A stretch of 29,112 nt of DNA from a candidate division TA06 bacterium SM23_40 (GTDB taxonomy: Bacteria > LJUI01 > SM1-40). Positions 1-7,120 of the stretch are shown here, one piece after another. The stretch is taken from assembly GCA_001303705.1 (NCBI GenBank), contig LJUI01000013.1:1-29112 (forward strand), given 5' to 3'. How positions within the stretch are numbered: the stretch's first letter is position 1; every line of letters begins with the position of its first letter. The translations under genes and the position numbers were made by a program. Below the pieces are notes generated by a model. The model saw nothing but the letters and a program-made list of their open reading frames with translations. It was not told the DNA's origin and did not search any database.

Positions 1-203
1 TGGAACACACCTATGACCTGCTCGGGGTTCCCTGGATTGTACGAAGAAAATGTCTGCTTCGTACGGACCCGCTCGCCCCCGATCACGATGTCGTATGTCT
101 CCCCGAGACGCGATGCGACGTCGGCGATCGCCCGCTCCATCCGAGCCTTCTCATCCGGAGCGGAGAAATCGAGATAGGTCTCGTTTGTGAATTCGCCTCT
201 CAT
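1..203 (-). CDS. L-glutamate gamma-semialdehyde (1-pyrroline-5-carboxylate) dehydrogenase, N-terminal part
   Basis: The first 67 codons of a minus-strand gene that runs off the left edge. The protein begins MRGEFTNETYLDFS and contains IIGGER-like and YNPGNPEQV segments, the layout of the N-terminus of Bacillus/Thermus-type 1-pyrroline-5-carboxylate dehydrogenases (aldehyde dehydrogenase superfamily). These enzymes oxidise glutamate semialdehyde to glutamate with NAD+ in proline and arginine catabolism. The catalytic Cys and Glu lie outside the window, so activity cannot be judged. The ATG at 201-203 is preceded by a clear GAGGAG ribosome site. The upstream region holds a CRP/FNR-type palindrome and hairpins described separately. 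Another aldehyde dehydrogenase is possible, but the N-terminal sequence fits this subfamily best. Confidence 0.8.
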   Translation of the reverse strand, partial: MRGEFTNETYLDFSAPDEKARMERAIADVASRLGETYDIVIGGERVRTKQTFSSYNPGNPEQVIGVF

Positions 204-279
204 CAGAGATCTCCTCATAGTGTGCAGTTCGTGGGCCGAAAAAGATGCGCGCCCTCCCTGGACGTCAGCCCCAAAATGT

Positions 280-295
280 TGTGAATAAAATCACA
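280..295. promoter_or_regulatory. CRP/FNR-family operator-like palindrome
   Basis: TGTGAATAAAATCACA matches the textbook TGTGA-N6-TCACA symmetry of CRP-family sites. Its near edge is 77 bases upstream of the dehydrogenase ATG. It lies between a weak minus-strand -35 (TTGAGG, 298-303) and -10 (AACATT, 275-280), so binding could block that promoter. The regulator is not in the window. Confidence 0.55.
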
Positions 296-307
296 TGCCT
301 CAACATC

Positions 308-329
308 AAAAAAACCGCCTATAGGCGCC
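308..329 (-). terminator. Hairpin with T7 tract, second of two in the dehydrogenase leader
   Basis: On the minus strand CGCCTATAGGCG (4-bp stem, TATA loop, 5-6 bp if flanking G-C pairs form) is followed by G and seven T. It looks like a short intrinsic terminator or attenuator about 105 bases before the dehydrogenase start codon. Confidence 0.45.
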
Positions 330-406
330 ATCTTCGTTCGGATTCGGGCTGTCCGACCGCTGTCAACTCAATGCCTATAGTCGGGGACCGACGTGTGCAT
401 GGGGCG

Positions 407-427
407 AAAAAAATCAGGCGGACCTGA
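407..427 (-). terminator. Hairpin with T7 tract, first of two in the dehydrogenase leader
   Basis: On the minus strand TCAGG-TCCG-CCTGA forms a 5-bp stem with a 4-base loop, followed directly by seven T. It is enclosed by GGGG and CCCC that could extend the structure. It lies about 90 bases downstream of the start site predicted from the promoter at 519-547. Confidence 0.5.
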
Positions 428-518
428 CCCCGCCGTATCTCACGGAAGACTAATCGTCGGCACCCGTAAGAGGACGTTCTTTGGGGAGTTAACTATGACG
501 ATATCGCTTCTCGCTCTT

Positions 519-547
519 ATCCTAACCGGTCATCTGCCAGTTGTCAA
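519..547 (-). promoter_or_regulatory. Sigma70-type promoter, minus strand
   Basis: TTGACA (542-547) and TAGGAT (519-524) on the minus strand are separated by exactly 17 bases. Transcription would start near 512 and give a leader of about 310 bases before the dehydrogenase, passing through both hairpin/T7 structures; alternatively it makes one or two small RNAs. Confidence 0.55.
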
Positions 548-673
548 GCGAAATCTGGCCTTTTTCGTCCGTGCCACCAGGCACGTAAGACCTTATAGAT
601 TAGGAAGTTAGCGGAGATGACGAGGGGGCTGATCTGGATGGCCCGGCACCGATGCCCGGTGCTAGAGAAAAGG

Positions 674-702
674 TTGACATCCGCCCGGCACCCCTCTATC
701 GT
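674..702 (+). promoter_or_regulatory. Sigma70-type promoter for the GNAT gene
   Basis: TTGACA (674-679), a 17-base spacer and TATCGT (697-702) lie on the plus strand. The predicted start near 710 leaves a leader of about 165 bases to the acetyltransferase ATG. Confidence 0.5.
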
Positions 703-876
703 CAAGATGAGATCGGGGAAGCGGTTGAGCCGGAACAACAAGATGAGACAGGAGATGGCGAAGACGGCCGTCGCTTCATTCGCGCGTTCAAGAATGCCGG
801 ATGCGAATACCTGCGAATCTGTTCGGAGCTGACGTGCAGGATCGGCCCGAGCAGATGTTCACTGTGAGGTATCGAG

Positions 877-1461
877 ATGCAGATCGAGATCAGAGAGGCC
901 GGGCCGGATGAACTGCGGCAGTACGCAGCAATCCCGATCGCGTTCGAGGTCGAATCCATACTTCGCGTCGAACTCCTCGATCGAGGATTGGGCGGGATCG
1001 CCCTGCGCGAAGAGCACCTCGACACACCGTACACGAAAGACTACGACAGCTATGAAGACGCGGGCCCTGAACGATGGCAGACACGATTCGAGATTCGCAA
1101 CTGGGGGATCTTCATCGCCGTCTATGGAGGCCGCAACGTAGGGGGTGCAGCCGTGGCATTTGACATACCCGGCGTGCACATGCTGGAGGGGCGGCACGAT
1201 CTCGCGGTACTCTGGGATCTACGGGTCGCTGCGGATCTTCGGCGCAACAATATCGGGACGAGGCTCTTCCAGCATGCCGTCAATTGGTGCCGTGCCAGAG
1301 GGTGTACGCACCTGAAGATCGAAACACAGAACATCAACGTTCCGGCCTGCCGATTCTATGCCAAGCAAGGGTGCCGCCTGGGACAGATCCACCGCTACGC
1401 CTATGTCGGCCACCCGCAACTCAAGAACGAGGTGATGCTCATCTGGTACCTCGACCTGTGA
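877..1461 (+). CDS. GNAT N-acetyltransferase, streptothricin-acetyltransferase-like
   Basis: A 194-residue acetyl-CoA-dependent N-acetyltransferase. The GNAT core is visible from about residue 108: strand beta4 (LAVLWDLRVAADL), the acetyl-CoA pyrophosphate loop RRNNIGTRLF, and the C-terminal block with IETQNINVPACRFYAKQGC followed by IHRYAY. The IETQNINVPACRFYxxQGC block is characteristic of the streptothricin acetyltransferase (Sat)-like branch, which acetylates a lysine-type amine. Whether the substrate here is an antibiotic or a metabolite cannot be told. The ATG at 877 has GAGG about 7 bases upstream. The gene stands alone between a promoter and a strong hairpin at 1471-1516. Confidence 0.85.
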   Translation: MQIEIREAGPDELRQYAAIPIAFEVESILRVELLDRGLGGIALREEHLDTPYTKDYDSYEDAGPERWQTRFEIRNWGIFIAVYGGRNVGGAAVAFDIPGVHMLEGRHDLAVLWDLRVAADLRRNNIGTRLFQHAVNWCRARGCTHLKIETQNINVPACRFYAKQGCRLGQIHRYAYVGHPQLKNEVMLIWYLDL

Positions 1462-1470
1462 TAGAACGAA

Positions 1471-1516
1471 AGACGCCGGGGGCTCTCCTGTCCGGAGGAA
1501 AGCCCTCGGCGTGTCT
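1471..1516. terminator. Strong hairpin between convergent genes
   Basis: The arms AGACGCCGGGGGCT and AGCCCTCGGCGTGTCT pair almost completely (one G-U, one small bulge) around a GC-rich loop, 10 bases after the GNAT stop codon. There is no long T tract. It probably ends the GNAT transcript and perhaps the opposing HtrA transcript; a smaller hairpin CCCCT-TGAC-AGGGG (1582-1595) lies closer to the HtrA stop. Confidence 0.5.
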
Positions 1517-1604
1517 GGCCCGCCTGTGCTGTGTGAGGCTTCGCTGGCTTCACTGCACCACGAGAGGATGTTCACACCCGACCCCTTGACAGGGGCCTCA
1601 TGTA

Positions 1605-2909
1605 TCACTTCTTTTCCTGTTCCAATCTCTTGAGCTCCTTGGCGAGCTCCTGTAGTTTCTGCTCCAGGCGCCTGATCTCGACCCTCAAGTCTACGTCCAG
1701 CTTCCTCTCAGCCTCGTGCAGTTTCCCCTCAGCCTCCTTCAGCTTCTCTGCACCGGCCCTGAGTTGCTCACGCCACTCTTTGTCGTACAGCGAGAGCACA
1801 TCCGGCCATTCCTGAAGACTGACAGCCTTCTCCGCCCGGCTGGTGACATTGACTCTCAGTCTCTTCGTCTCACCGTCACGTTTCACCTCGATCGTGACGC
1901 GCTTTCCTGGCGATGTTCCCATAACCATGCGCCGAAAGTCGCTCGTCGATTCGACTGCCTGGCCGTCATATCCAACGATTACATCGCCCACCTCGAGTCC
2001 TGCCTCTTCTGCCGGACTCGACTCGACGACCCGCTTCACGATGATGCCGTTCTCGACGCCGAGCCCCTCCTTCAGCTCCTCATCGAGATCCTGCATGGCA
2101 ATACCGAGCCAGCCGCGCTCAACCCGTCCGTGTGCGATTAGCTCGTCCGCGACTTCAAGCACGTTGTTGATCGGAGTGACGAGGCTCGATACACGAGACG
2201 GCATATTAAGCACCCGCAGCTCGTCTTTCCCGGACTCTCCGCCGAGGCTGAGCGTGAGCGGATCAGAGAGCGATGCATTCAGAATGCCTATTACCTCCCC
2301 GGCACTATTGAAGACAGGACTCCCGCCGCTCCCCGGGCTGACACTGGCGCTCACCTGAAATAGGCCATCGTTCCGCACCGCGTTGACCATGCCGAACGTG
2401 ATCGAAGGTGAGACCCCGAACGAGTTGCCCAGGACGATGATCCAGGAGCCGGCTCGTATCCGGTCGGAGTTGCCGAACACGGCCGGCCTCGGGGAACCTG
2501 ATTCGAGCTTCACGACAGCGATGTCGCTCAGCGGATCGCTGCCGATCACCTCGCCGTCCAGCTCTCGCCCGTCTGAGAGGACGACCTTCACATCTCCTCC
2601 CGTTACCTTGGAGATGCCGCTGGTCGTCAGGATGTAGCCTTCTGCATTCAACACCACGCCAGAGGCGACCGCCCCTGGCCAGGGATGTCCGAAGAAAAGC
2701 AGTTCATGACCCTCGACCACGGGCAAAGGCGGAGCCGTTCTCACCGTCACCACAGACTCTTTGGTCTGTTCGAACAGGTCACTCAGCTCCCGCTCGAGCG
2801 AGGTGAGAAACCGCTCAGCCGCACCCGCCAGGCCGGCGCTGACGAAGATCACGAGAACCGTGGCCGAGAGGAGCCCTCGGGCGGCCTTCCACGCACGTTG
2901 TTCCTTCAT
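1605..2909 (-). CDS. HtrA/DegP-like PDZ protein with degenerate catalytic residues (probable pseudoprotease)
   Basis: A 434-residue envelope protein. Residues 1-31 form a signal peptide or anchor (hydrophobic LLSATVLVIFVSAGLAGA), about 35-250 are a trypsin-like HtrA domain, 262-358 a PDZ domain (WLGIAMQDL... VGDVIVGYDG), and 378-434 a charged coiled coil. The usual His motif TNNHV reads TTSGI (Gly98 where His is expected). The Asp motif DPLSDIAVV keeps Asp129. The nucleophile loop PGNSGGP reads PGSGGSP, putting Gly195 in the Ser position. Two of three catalytic residues therefore appear lost, so a chaperone, adaptor or sensor role is more likely than proteolysis. The ATG at 2909 has GGGGAG 8 bases upstream; an in-frame start 11 codons earlier lacks a comparable site. 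It is third in a run with an ECF sigma factor and its anti-sigma factor, as in sigma-E envelope-stress loci. Confidence 0.85.
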   Translation of the reverse strand: MKEQRAWKAARGLLSATVLVIFVSAGLAGAAERFLTSLERELSDLFEQTKESVVTVRTAPPLPVVEGHELLFFGHPWPGAVASGVVLNAEGYILTTSGISKVTGGDVKVVLSDGRELDGEVIGSDPLSDIAVVKLESGSPRPAVFGNSDRIRAGSWIIVLGNSFGVSPSITFGMVNAVRNDGLFQVSASVSPGSGGSPVFNSAGEVIGILNASLSDPLTLSLGGESGKDELRVLNMPSRVSSLVTPINNVLEVADELIAHGRVERGWLGIAMQDLDEELKEGLGVENGIIVKRVVESSPAEEAGLEVGDVIVGYDGQAVESTSDFRRMVMGTSPGKRVTIEVKRDGETKRLRVNVTSRAEKAVSLQEWPDVLSLYDKEWREQLRAGAEKLKEAEGKLHEAERKLDVDLRVEIRRLEQKLQELAKELKRLEQEKK

Positions 2910-3007
2910 GGCACATTCTCCCCGCCTCTCAGAAGCGAGCATCCCAAGCCATGGTGCTCACCCCGAGACAGCTCGTCTGCGGGCCCCCTCTGCCCATTCG
3001 ACCTGTT

Positions 3008-3724
3008 CTAGTACGTCGAGATCACATTCCCGCGCTCTGTCGAGACCGCCGGCAGCAGGTAGAAGACGCTGTCGCCCGCTGGCCTCCTCTCCGGTGCGAC
3101 ACGCGGTTCTCCCGCACTGCTGACATCAACAGCCATCACCCCGGAGGGCAGATTGTCGAGCAGGTACACGGTGCGAACCGGCGCGCCGGTTCGGAACGGC
3201 GTCTCCGCGACCCGCGGTGAACCGACCGTCTCCGCTTCGCCCACAGTCACACCCGCGGACGGCGCCAGGGCCTCCGCGGCCTCCTTCTCAACTGACTCTC
3301 CGCGGGCGAGCAACTCGGTCGCGGGAGCTTCGATCGGCGGCATCGACTCGGCCACCGGAGGAAGGCTATCTGCGCTCCGCATCCAATTCGACCACCAGAC
3401 CGCACCTCCCACCAGTATCACCAATGAGGCCGCCACGACAAGCGCGGCCAACCTCCACGAAGGGACGGCCTGGGGCCTCGGGATAGGTATCTCGACTATA
3501 TCCTCCTGGAGCCTGTGCCTTAGCCGGACCTCGAATCCAGGGGTCGGCTCCAGAGTCTCCATACTCCTGATCTCGCTGACCAGGCGCGTGAGGCTCGCGA
3601 CATGTCGGCGACACCGGCCACATCGATCGAGATGGGCCCGGAATGCCCGCTTCTGATCGACAGGCAGCGTATCGTCGAGATAGTCGCTCACCAACCCTCT
3701 TATTTTGCGGCACGTGAACACCAT
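3008..3724 (-). CDS. Membrane anti-sigma factor with zinc-finger (zf-HC2) domain
   Basis: A 238-residue single-pass membrane protein. The cytoplasmic N-terminus has the anti-sigma zinc motif H31-x3-C35-x2-C38 (HLDRCGRC) preceded by Cys5, as in the ZAS/RsrA-ChrR family. One membrane helix spans about residues 91-112 (LAALVVAASLVILVGGAVWW). The rest (113-238) would be periplasmic, is rich in Pro, Ala and Glu, and matches nothing I know. It should hold the sigma factor encoded just upstream inactive until an envelope signal arrives. The ATG at 3724 has GGAG 5 bases upstream; a GTG two codons earlier is less well placed. It starts 23 bases after the sigma gene ends and is followed by the HtrA-like gene. 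Confidence 0.85.
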   Translation of the reverse strand: MVFTCRKIRGLVSDYLDDTLPVDQKRAFRAHLDRCGRCRRHVASLTRLVSEIRSMETLEPTPGFEVRLRHRLQEDIVEIPIPRPQAVPSWRLAALVVAASLVILVGGAVWWSNWMRSADSLPPVAESMPPIEAPATELLARGESVEKEAAEALAPSAGVTVGEAETVGSPRVAETPFRTGAPVRTVYLLDNLPSGVMAVDVSSAGEPRVAPERRPAGDSVFYLLPAVSTERGNVISTY

Positions 3725-3747
3725 ACACACTCCTCGAACAGTAGAGA

Positions 3748-4338
3748 CTACTCTGTGGTGCCGTCCAGGTAGGGACGCAACCGCTTCTGCATTTCAGCTC
3801 TCGCCCGGTTCACGCGTGACTTCGCAGTCCCCAGCGGAATCGAAAGAACCTCCCCGATCTGTTCGTAGGAGAGACCCTCGATGTCCCGCAATATGAACGC
3901 CATCCGATATTTGGCGTTCAACGACTCCATGGCGACCAGGATGTGACGGCGTATCTCTGCGCGCGCCAGATCCTCCTGAGGCCCCCGTGCCATCGCGAAA
4001 GACGCCCCCTGCTTCTGCCTGATGCTATCTTCAAATGAGACGAATGACCACCGCTTCCGGCGCCGCAACTCGTCCCTCGCAAGATTGGCGGCAATTGTGT
4101 ATGTCCATGTGGAAAACTTCTTGATGCGATCATGCTCCTGCCGCTTTCGATATATCCGGATGAATGTCTCCTGTAACAGATCCTCTGCCTGATCCGGGTC
4201 ACCGACCATGCGGCAGATGAAGTTGTACAGCTTGACCTTATACCGCTCCACCAGGTGGTCGAACGCGCTCGGATCCCCTTCCCAGGACTCCCGAAAGAGC
4301 TCCTCGTCCGACAAGCCTCTCAGCTCACTACTGGCCAT
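3748..4338 (-). CDS. ECF-type RNA polymerase sigma factor (RpoE-like)
   Basis: A 196-residue group-4 sigma factor. Region 2 lies at about residues 24-95, with the core-binding stretch DPDQAEDLLQETFIRIY and the -10-recognition part WTYTIAANLARDELRRRKR. A linker follows, and region 4 (about 135-190) has the helix-turn-helix LSYEQIGEVLSIPLGTAKSRVNRAR. It directs RNA polymerase to envelope-stress-type promoters. The start ATG at 4338 has GAGGAG 8 bases upstream. The next gene is its anti-sigma factor. A GGAACCTT / TCTGC element immediately upstream suggests that it drives its own operon. Confidence 0.93.
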   Translation of the reverse strand: MASSELRGLSDEELFRESWEGDPSAFDHLVERYKVKLYNFICRMVGDPDQAEDLLQETFIRIYRKRQEHDRIKKFSTWTYTIAANLARDELRRRKRWSFVSFEDSIRQKQGASFAMARGPQEDLARAEIRRHILVAMESLNAKYRMAFILRDIEGLSYEQIGEVLSIPLGTAKSRVNRARAEMQKRLRPYLDGTTE

Positions 4339-4357
4339 TAGCCCAGCTCCTCACCAG

Positions 4358-4386
4358 GCAGACGCTCCAGGGCCGGGAAAGGTTCC
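4358..4386 (-). promoter_or_regulatory. ECF (sigma-E-type) promoter, probable autoregulation
   Basis: On the minus strand GGAACC(TT) at 4381-4386 and TCTGC at 4358-4362 are spaced about 17-18 bases apart, close to the GGAACTT-N16-TCTGA pattern of RpoE-type ECF promoters. The sigma gene starts 20 bases downstream of the -10. Confidence 0.55.
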
Positions 4387-4426
4387 CCCCGAAATCTCCC
4401 CGAAATCTGAGCCTGGATCCGGCCAT

Positions 4427-4906
4427 CTAAGGCCCGAATTGCCCGCATATCGCCCGGATCAGCCCGCTCGTCGATCGGCCGGGGACGGGCTCCACAACCT
4501 CCACACGGCCGCCCGCACCCTCCACCGTCTCGCGGCCCACGATATCCTCGACGCGATAGTCTCCACCCTTGACCAGCACGTCGGGGACGAGAGCGGCAAT
4601 CAGCCTGGCCGGGGTCGTCTCGCCAAAAATCGTGACGTAGTCGACGCACTCGAGCGCCGCAACTATAGATGCTCGCTCATCCTCGGGAATGATAGGCCTG
4701 CCCTCACCCTTGACCCGGGTGACCGAGGCGTCGTCATTCAGGCCGACGACGAGTATATCCCCGAACTGACGAGCCCGGCCGAGATAGTGAACATGTCCGA
4801 GATGGAGCAGGTCGAAACACCCGTTGGTGAAGACAACCGTCTTCCCTTCGTCCCTTGCCCGGTTCCGGATCGGCAGCAATTCGCTCAACGCGATTACTAT
4901 TCCCAC
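4427..4906 (-). CDS. rfaE2: D-glycero-beta-D-manno-heptose 1-phosphate adenylyltransferase
   Basis: A 159-residue cytidylyltransferase-fold enzyme that transfers AMP from ATP to heptose-1-phosphate to give ADP-heptose for the LPS inner core. The signature FTNGCFDLLHLGHVHYL holds the HxGH nucleotide-binding motif, and the C-terminal GRSTSGLI corresponds to the ISSSxLI-type nucleotidyltransferase motif. I chose the GTG at 4906 (AGGGG 9 bases upstream), which gives the usual family length; the frame is open to an ATG at 5008 whose extra 34 residues look unlike the family. The kinase that makes its substrate is the next gene upstream, so the two activities, fused in E. coli HldE, are separate here. 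Confidence 0.88.
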   Translation of the reverse strand: MGIVIALSELLPIRNRARDEGKTVVFTNGCFDLLHLGHVHYLGRARQFGDILVVGLNDDASVTRVKGEGRPIIPEDERASIVAALECVDYVTIFGETTPARLIAALVPDVLVKGGDYRVEDIVGRETVEGAGGRVEVVEPVPGRSTSGLIRAICGQFGP

Positions 4907-5100
4907 ATCGCATCGCCCCTGTTCGGACCCTGCGTCGCGCACTACCAAACCTCCGGCCTCCTCGGACGGCAGCAGAAAACCGCTACCCCTCAACGCCTGA
5001 CCGGGCACGGCAGCAAAGTGATCTCACGCCCTGGGGCCGCGGCTGTTCGAGACATCGTATTCGTTTCGCCATTCCGGAAGCCGCCTCGGCGTACACCCAG

Positions 5101-6120
5101 TCAATCACCGCCGTCGAGCAGGACCCGAGACAACTCCTGGTACCTGACGGGAACGACGCCGATCTTGCCCACCTCGATTCCCGCGGCATGGTTCGCAATC
5201 GCGGCAGCCTCTTCGATACTCCCGCCGGCAGTGAGCGCGAGAGTAAGTGCGGCCATCGTCGTGTCGCCGGCTCCCGAGACATCGTAGATCTCTCTCGCCA
5301 TCGTGGGAATGACGGTCGCCTCGCCGGTCGCCTGAAACAGCACCATGCCGCGTTCCCCTCGAGTGATGAGCACTGATGCTCCTCCCAACAAGTCGAGAAG
5401 CTGGCTGCCTGCGACGAGAAGATCTTCATCGCTCTCGATCTTGATCCCCAAGACCCGCTCGGTCTCGGCCTGATTCGGCTTGAACAGGTTGACTCCGCGG
5501 TAATCGAAGAAATGATCGAACTTCGGATCTGCCGCGACGATCACGCCGTTCGCTCGCCCGGATTCGATAATGCGGCGAATCACCGAGGCCGTCAGGACTC
5601 CCTTGTCATAGTCCTCGAAGATAACAGCCTCGACACTGCCAAGAGCACCCTCAACGGCGGCAACCAGACGCTTCTGTACTGCCCTCCCGACCCTCGTCGT
5701 CGACTCCCGGTCGACCCTCACCACCTGCTGCTGATGTGCAATGATGCGGGTCTTGACCGTCGTCGCGCGACCGCTCTCGAGGAATATGCCGTCTCTGTCT
5801 ATGCCCGCATCATCAAGCGCGCGGAGCAACCGCTTCCCCTGGGGATCTCTCCCTACGACACCGAAGAGCACCGGTTCAGCACCGAGGCAGACGAGATTCG
5901 CCGCGACGTTTGCTGCACCACCCAATCCCACCGACTCACTCGATACCTCCACGACCGGCACGGGCGCTTCCGGCGAGACCCGGGTGACGTTCCCCCAGAC
6001 GTACTCGTCGAGCATGAGGTCGCCGACAACCGCTATCCGCTTGCCCTTGAAGAGCGACAGGATCTTCCTAGCTCGCCGGCGCGTGATGCCGTTGCCAGGC
6101 AATTGCTTTGCGGTCAGCAT
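5101..6120 (-). CDS. rfaE1: D-glycero-beta-D-manno-heptose-7-phosphate kinase
   Basis: A 339-residue PfkB/ribokinase-family sugar kinase that phosphorylates heptose-7-phosphate at C1 to the 1,7-bisphosphate. Visible signatures are GDLMLDEYVWGNVTRVSPEAP near residue 33, the sugar-binding GLGGAANVAANL, KPNQAE, and the ATP/anion-hole motif DVSGAGDT with the catalytic Asp. These are diagnostic for RfaE domain I. The ATG at 6120 has AGGAAG adjacent and AAGGAG 12 bases upstream, and overlaps the end of the preceding gene by about 50 bases, so a slightly later start is possible. With rfaE2 it supplies ADP-heptose, evidence for LPS. Confidence 0.9.
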   Translation of the reverse strand: MLTAKQLPGNGITRRRARKILSLFKGKRIAVVGDLMLDEYVWGNVTRVSPEAPVPVVEVSSESVGLGGAANVAANLVCLGAEPVLFGVVGRDPQGKRLLRALDDAGIDRDGIFLESGRATTVKTRIIAHQQQVVRVDRESTTRVGRAVQKRLVAAVEGALGSVEAVIFEDYDKGVLTASVIRRIIESGRANGVIVAADPKFDHFFDYRGVNLFKPNQAETERVLGIKIESDEDLLVAGSQLLDLLGGASVLITRGERGMVLFQATGEATVIPTMAREIYDVSGAGDTTMAALTLALTAGGSIEEAAAIANHAAGIEVGKIGVVPVRYQELSRVLLDGGD

Positions 6121-6916
6121 CTTCCTTTTGTTCGCTCCTTGCCGTACCCGGTTGCCTCACACCAAGATCGGGATAGGCCCAACGCAGAGCGGCCTTCGAG
6201 GACCCGCCAAAACAGCGCGTGAGCATTCCGCCCAGGCCGTGTCTGCGGAACAGCTCATATGTCATCTCTGAGAAGACACGCTCCCGCGGAATGTTCAGTA
6301 CCTCTTCAACGAGCCACCTGGTCGCAGCACGCGCATTCTCCATGCCCTGCTCGCCAGACCAGAAGTGCTTGGGAACGTTCTTGAACTCCCACGGCTGATA
6401 GCGTCCGGGATAGGCATTCTCGATCGCCCGATAACAGGAGCCATGGAAGCACATGGAAAGCATGCCGGAGAGATCGTACTTCGCGAATATCTCGGGAGTC
6501 ACCTCTCGGGGCACCTCCTCGGCCCCGACATTCTCCATCTTGACCATCCAACGAGTCGCCTCGGCGGCGAGCTCCAGCCCGCGAGCTCCTCTCCAGATGC
6601 CCTTGACATTGAACTGCCACGGCTTGTAGTACCCGGGATAGGCATTCTCGATCGCCTTGTATGGCGACCAGCCGAAGCACTTGCCGAGCATCCAGGCAAG
6701 CCCATTCTCGTAGAAGAGCTTCTTGTGCATCCTCACGGGAATCTGATCGGGCGGGATCTTCAGCTTCTGATCAAACAGGTAGCGTGTTACGATCCGTGCT
6801 CGCTTCTTCCCGTCCTGACCGTCGAAGAACTTGTTGGGAAACCGCCTCTCCTCTCCGGCAAGAACCTTCTCATACATCGCCACGACTTCCTGGTGTGAAT
6901 TGATGCCTCCTCTCAT
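6068..6916 (-). CDS. Three-repeat protein, probably DUF4046
   Basis: A 282-residue cytoplasmic protein of unknown function. It is built from three imperfect repeats of about 67 residues. Each has a basic helix (VTRYLFDQKL, ATRWMVKMEN, ATRWLVEEVL), then GLxxML..CF.GS..KAIENAYP and a KPWQF / QPWEF motif ending in an IWRG or FWSG turn; the third repeat stops after RWAYPDLGV. This resembles Pfam DUF4046, recalled rather than searched. There is no signal peptide, membrane helix or known catalytic motif. The ATG at 6916 has GGAGG 8 bases upstream. Its end overlaps the heptose kinase start, so it is probably co-transcribed with the heptose genes, although nothing in the protein suggests sugar chemistry. 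Confidence 0.7.
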   Translation of the reverse strand: MRGGINSHQEVVAMYEKVLAGEERRFPNKFFDGQDGKKRARIVTRYLFDQKLKIPPDQIPVRMHKKLFYENGLAWMLGKCFGWSPYKAIENAYPGYYKPWQFNVKGIWRGARGLELAAEATRWMVKMENVGAEEVPREVTPEIFAKYDLSGMLSMCFHGSCYRAIENAYPGRYQPWEFKNVPKHFWSGEQGMENARAATRWLVEEVLNIPRERVFSEMTYELFRRHGLGGMLTRCFGGSSKAALRWAYPDLGVRQPGTARSEQKEDADRKAIAWQRHHAPAS

Positions 6917-7120
6917 CTCGACATCCTCCGGCGATAGGTTGAGCCAGCCTCGTTCAGGATGACACTCGATTCGACGGTGCCGCCCCTCACATCTGCTCCA
7001 ATCCATCCCGTCGGTGACCACCGATCAGATGTGATCGTGTGGCGCATAGCAACCATTCTCCAACTCCCTCCCCCACTCTGCATTGACAGCCCCGGTGGGG
7101 AGGTCGCCTGCTCCGACCCG

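Larger units (their letters stand above)
204..876. other. Gene-free regulatory interval between divergent genes
   Basis: About 670 bases separate the dehydrogenase (minus) from the acetyltransferase (plus). Short open frames here have no recognisable protein, no good ribosome site and no codon bias, so I call none of them. The interval holds a CRP/FNR-type palindrome (280-295), two hairpins followed by seven T on the minus strand (308-329, 407-427), a minus-strand promoter (519-547) and a plus-strand promoter (674-702). Bases 640-662 also contain the small hairpin GCACCG/CGGTGC. Confidence 0.6.

Noticed and set aside
410-432. GGTCAGGTCCG on the minus strand, like the core of SRP RNA
   Set aside because: The match stops after 11 bases; the GGAAGGAAGCAGCC continuation is missing and the bases form a simple hairpin with T7.
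245-867. Several short open frames of 60-72 codons in the left gap
   Set aside because: No ribosome site, no recognisable protein, and they overlap the promoters and hairpins.
3008-4338. Site-2 protease (11360-12484) as the partner of this anti-sigma factor
   Set aside because: Such cascades exist, but the genes are 7 kb apart in different operons and nothing in the sequence links them.
4208-5287. Long plus-strand open frame (359 codons)
   Set aside because: It is antisense to the sigma factor and heptose genes, has no family motif, and arises from high GC in the third codon position of the true genes.
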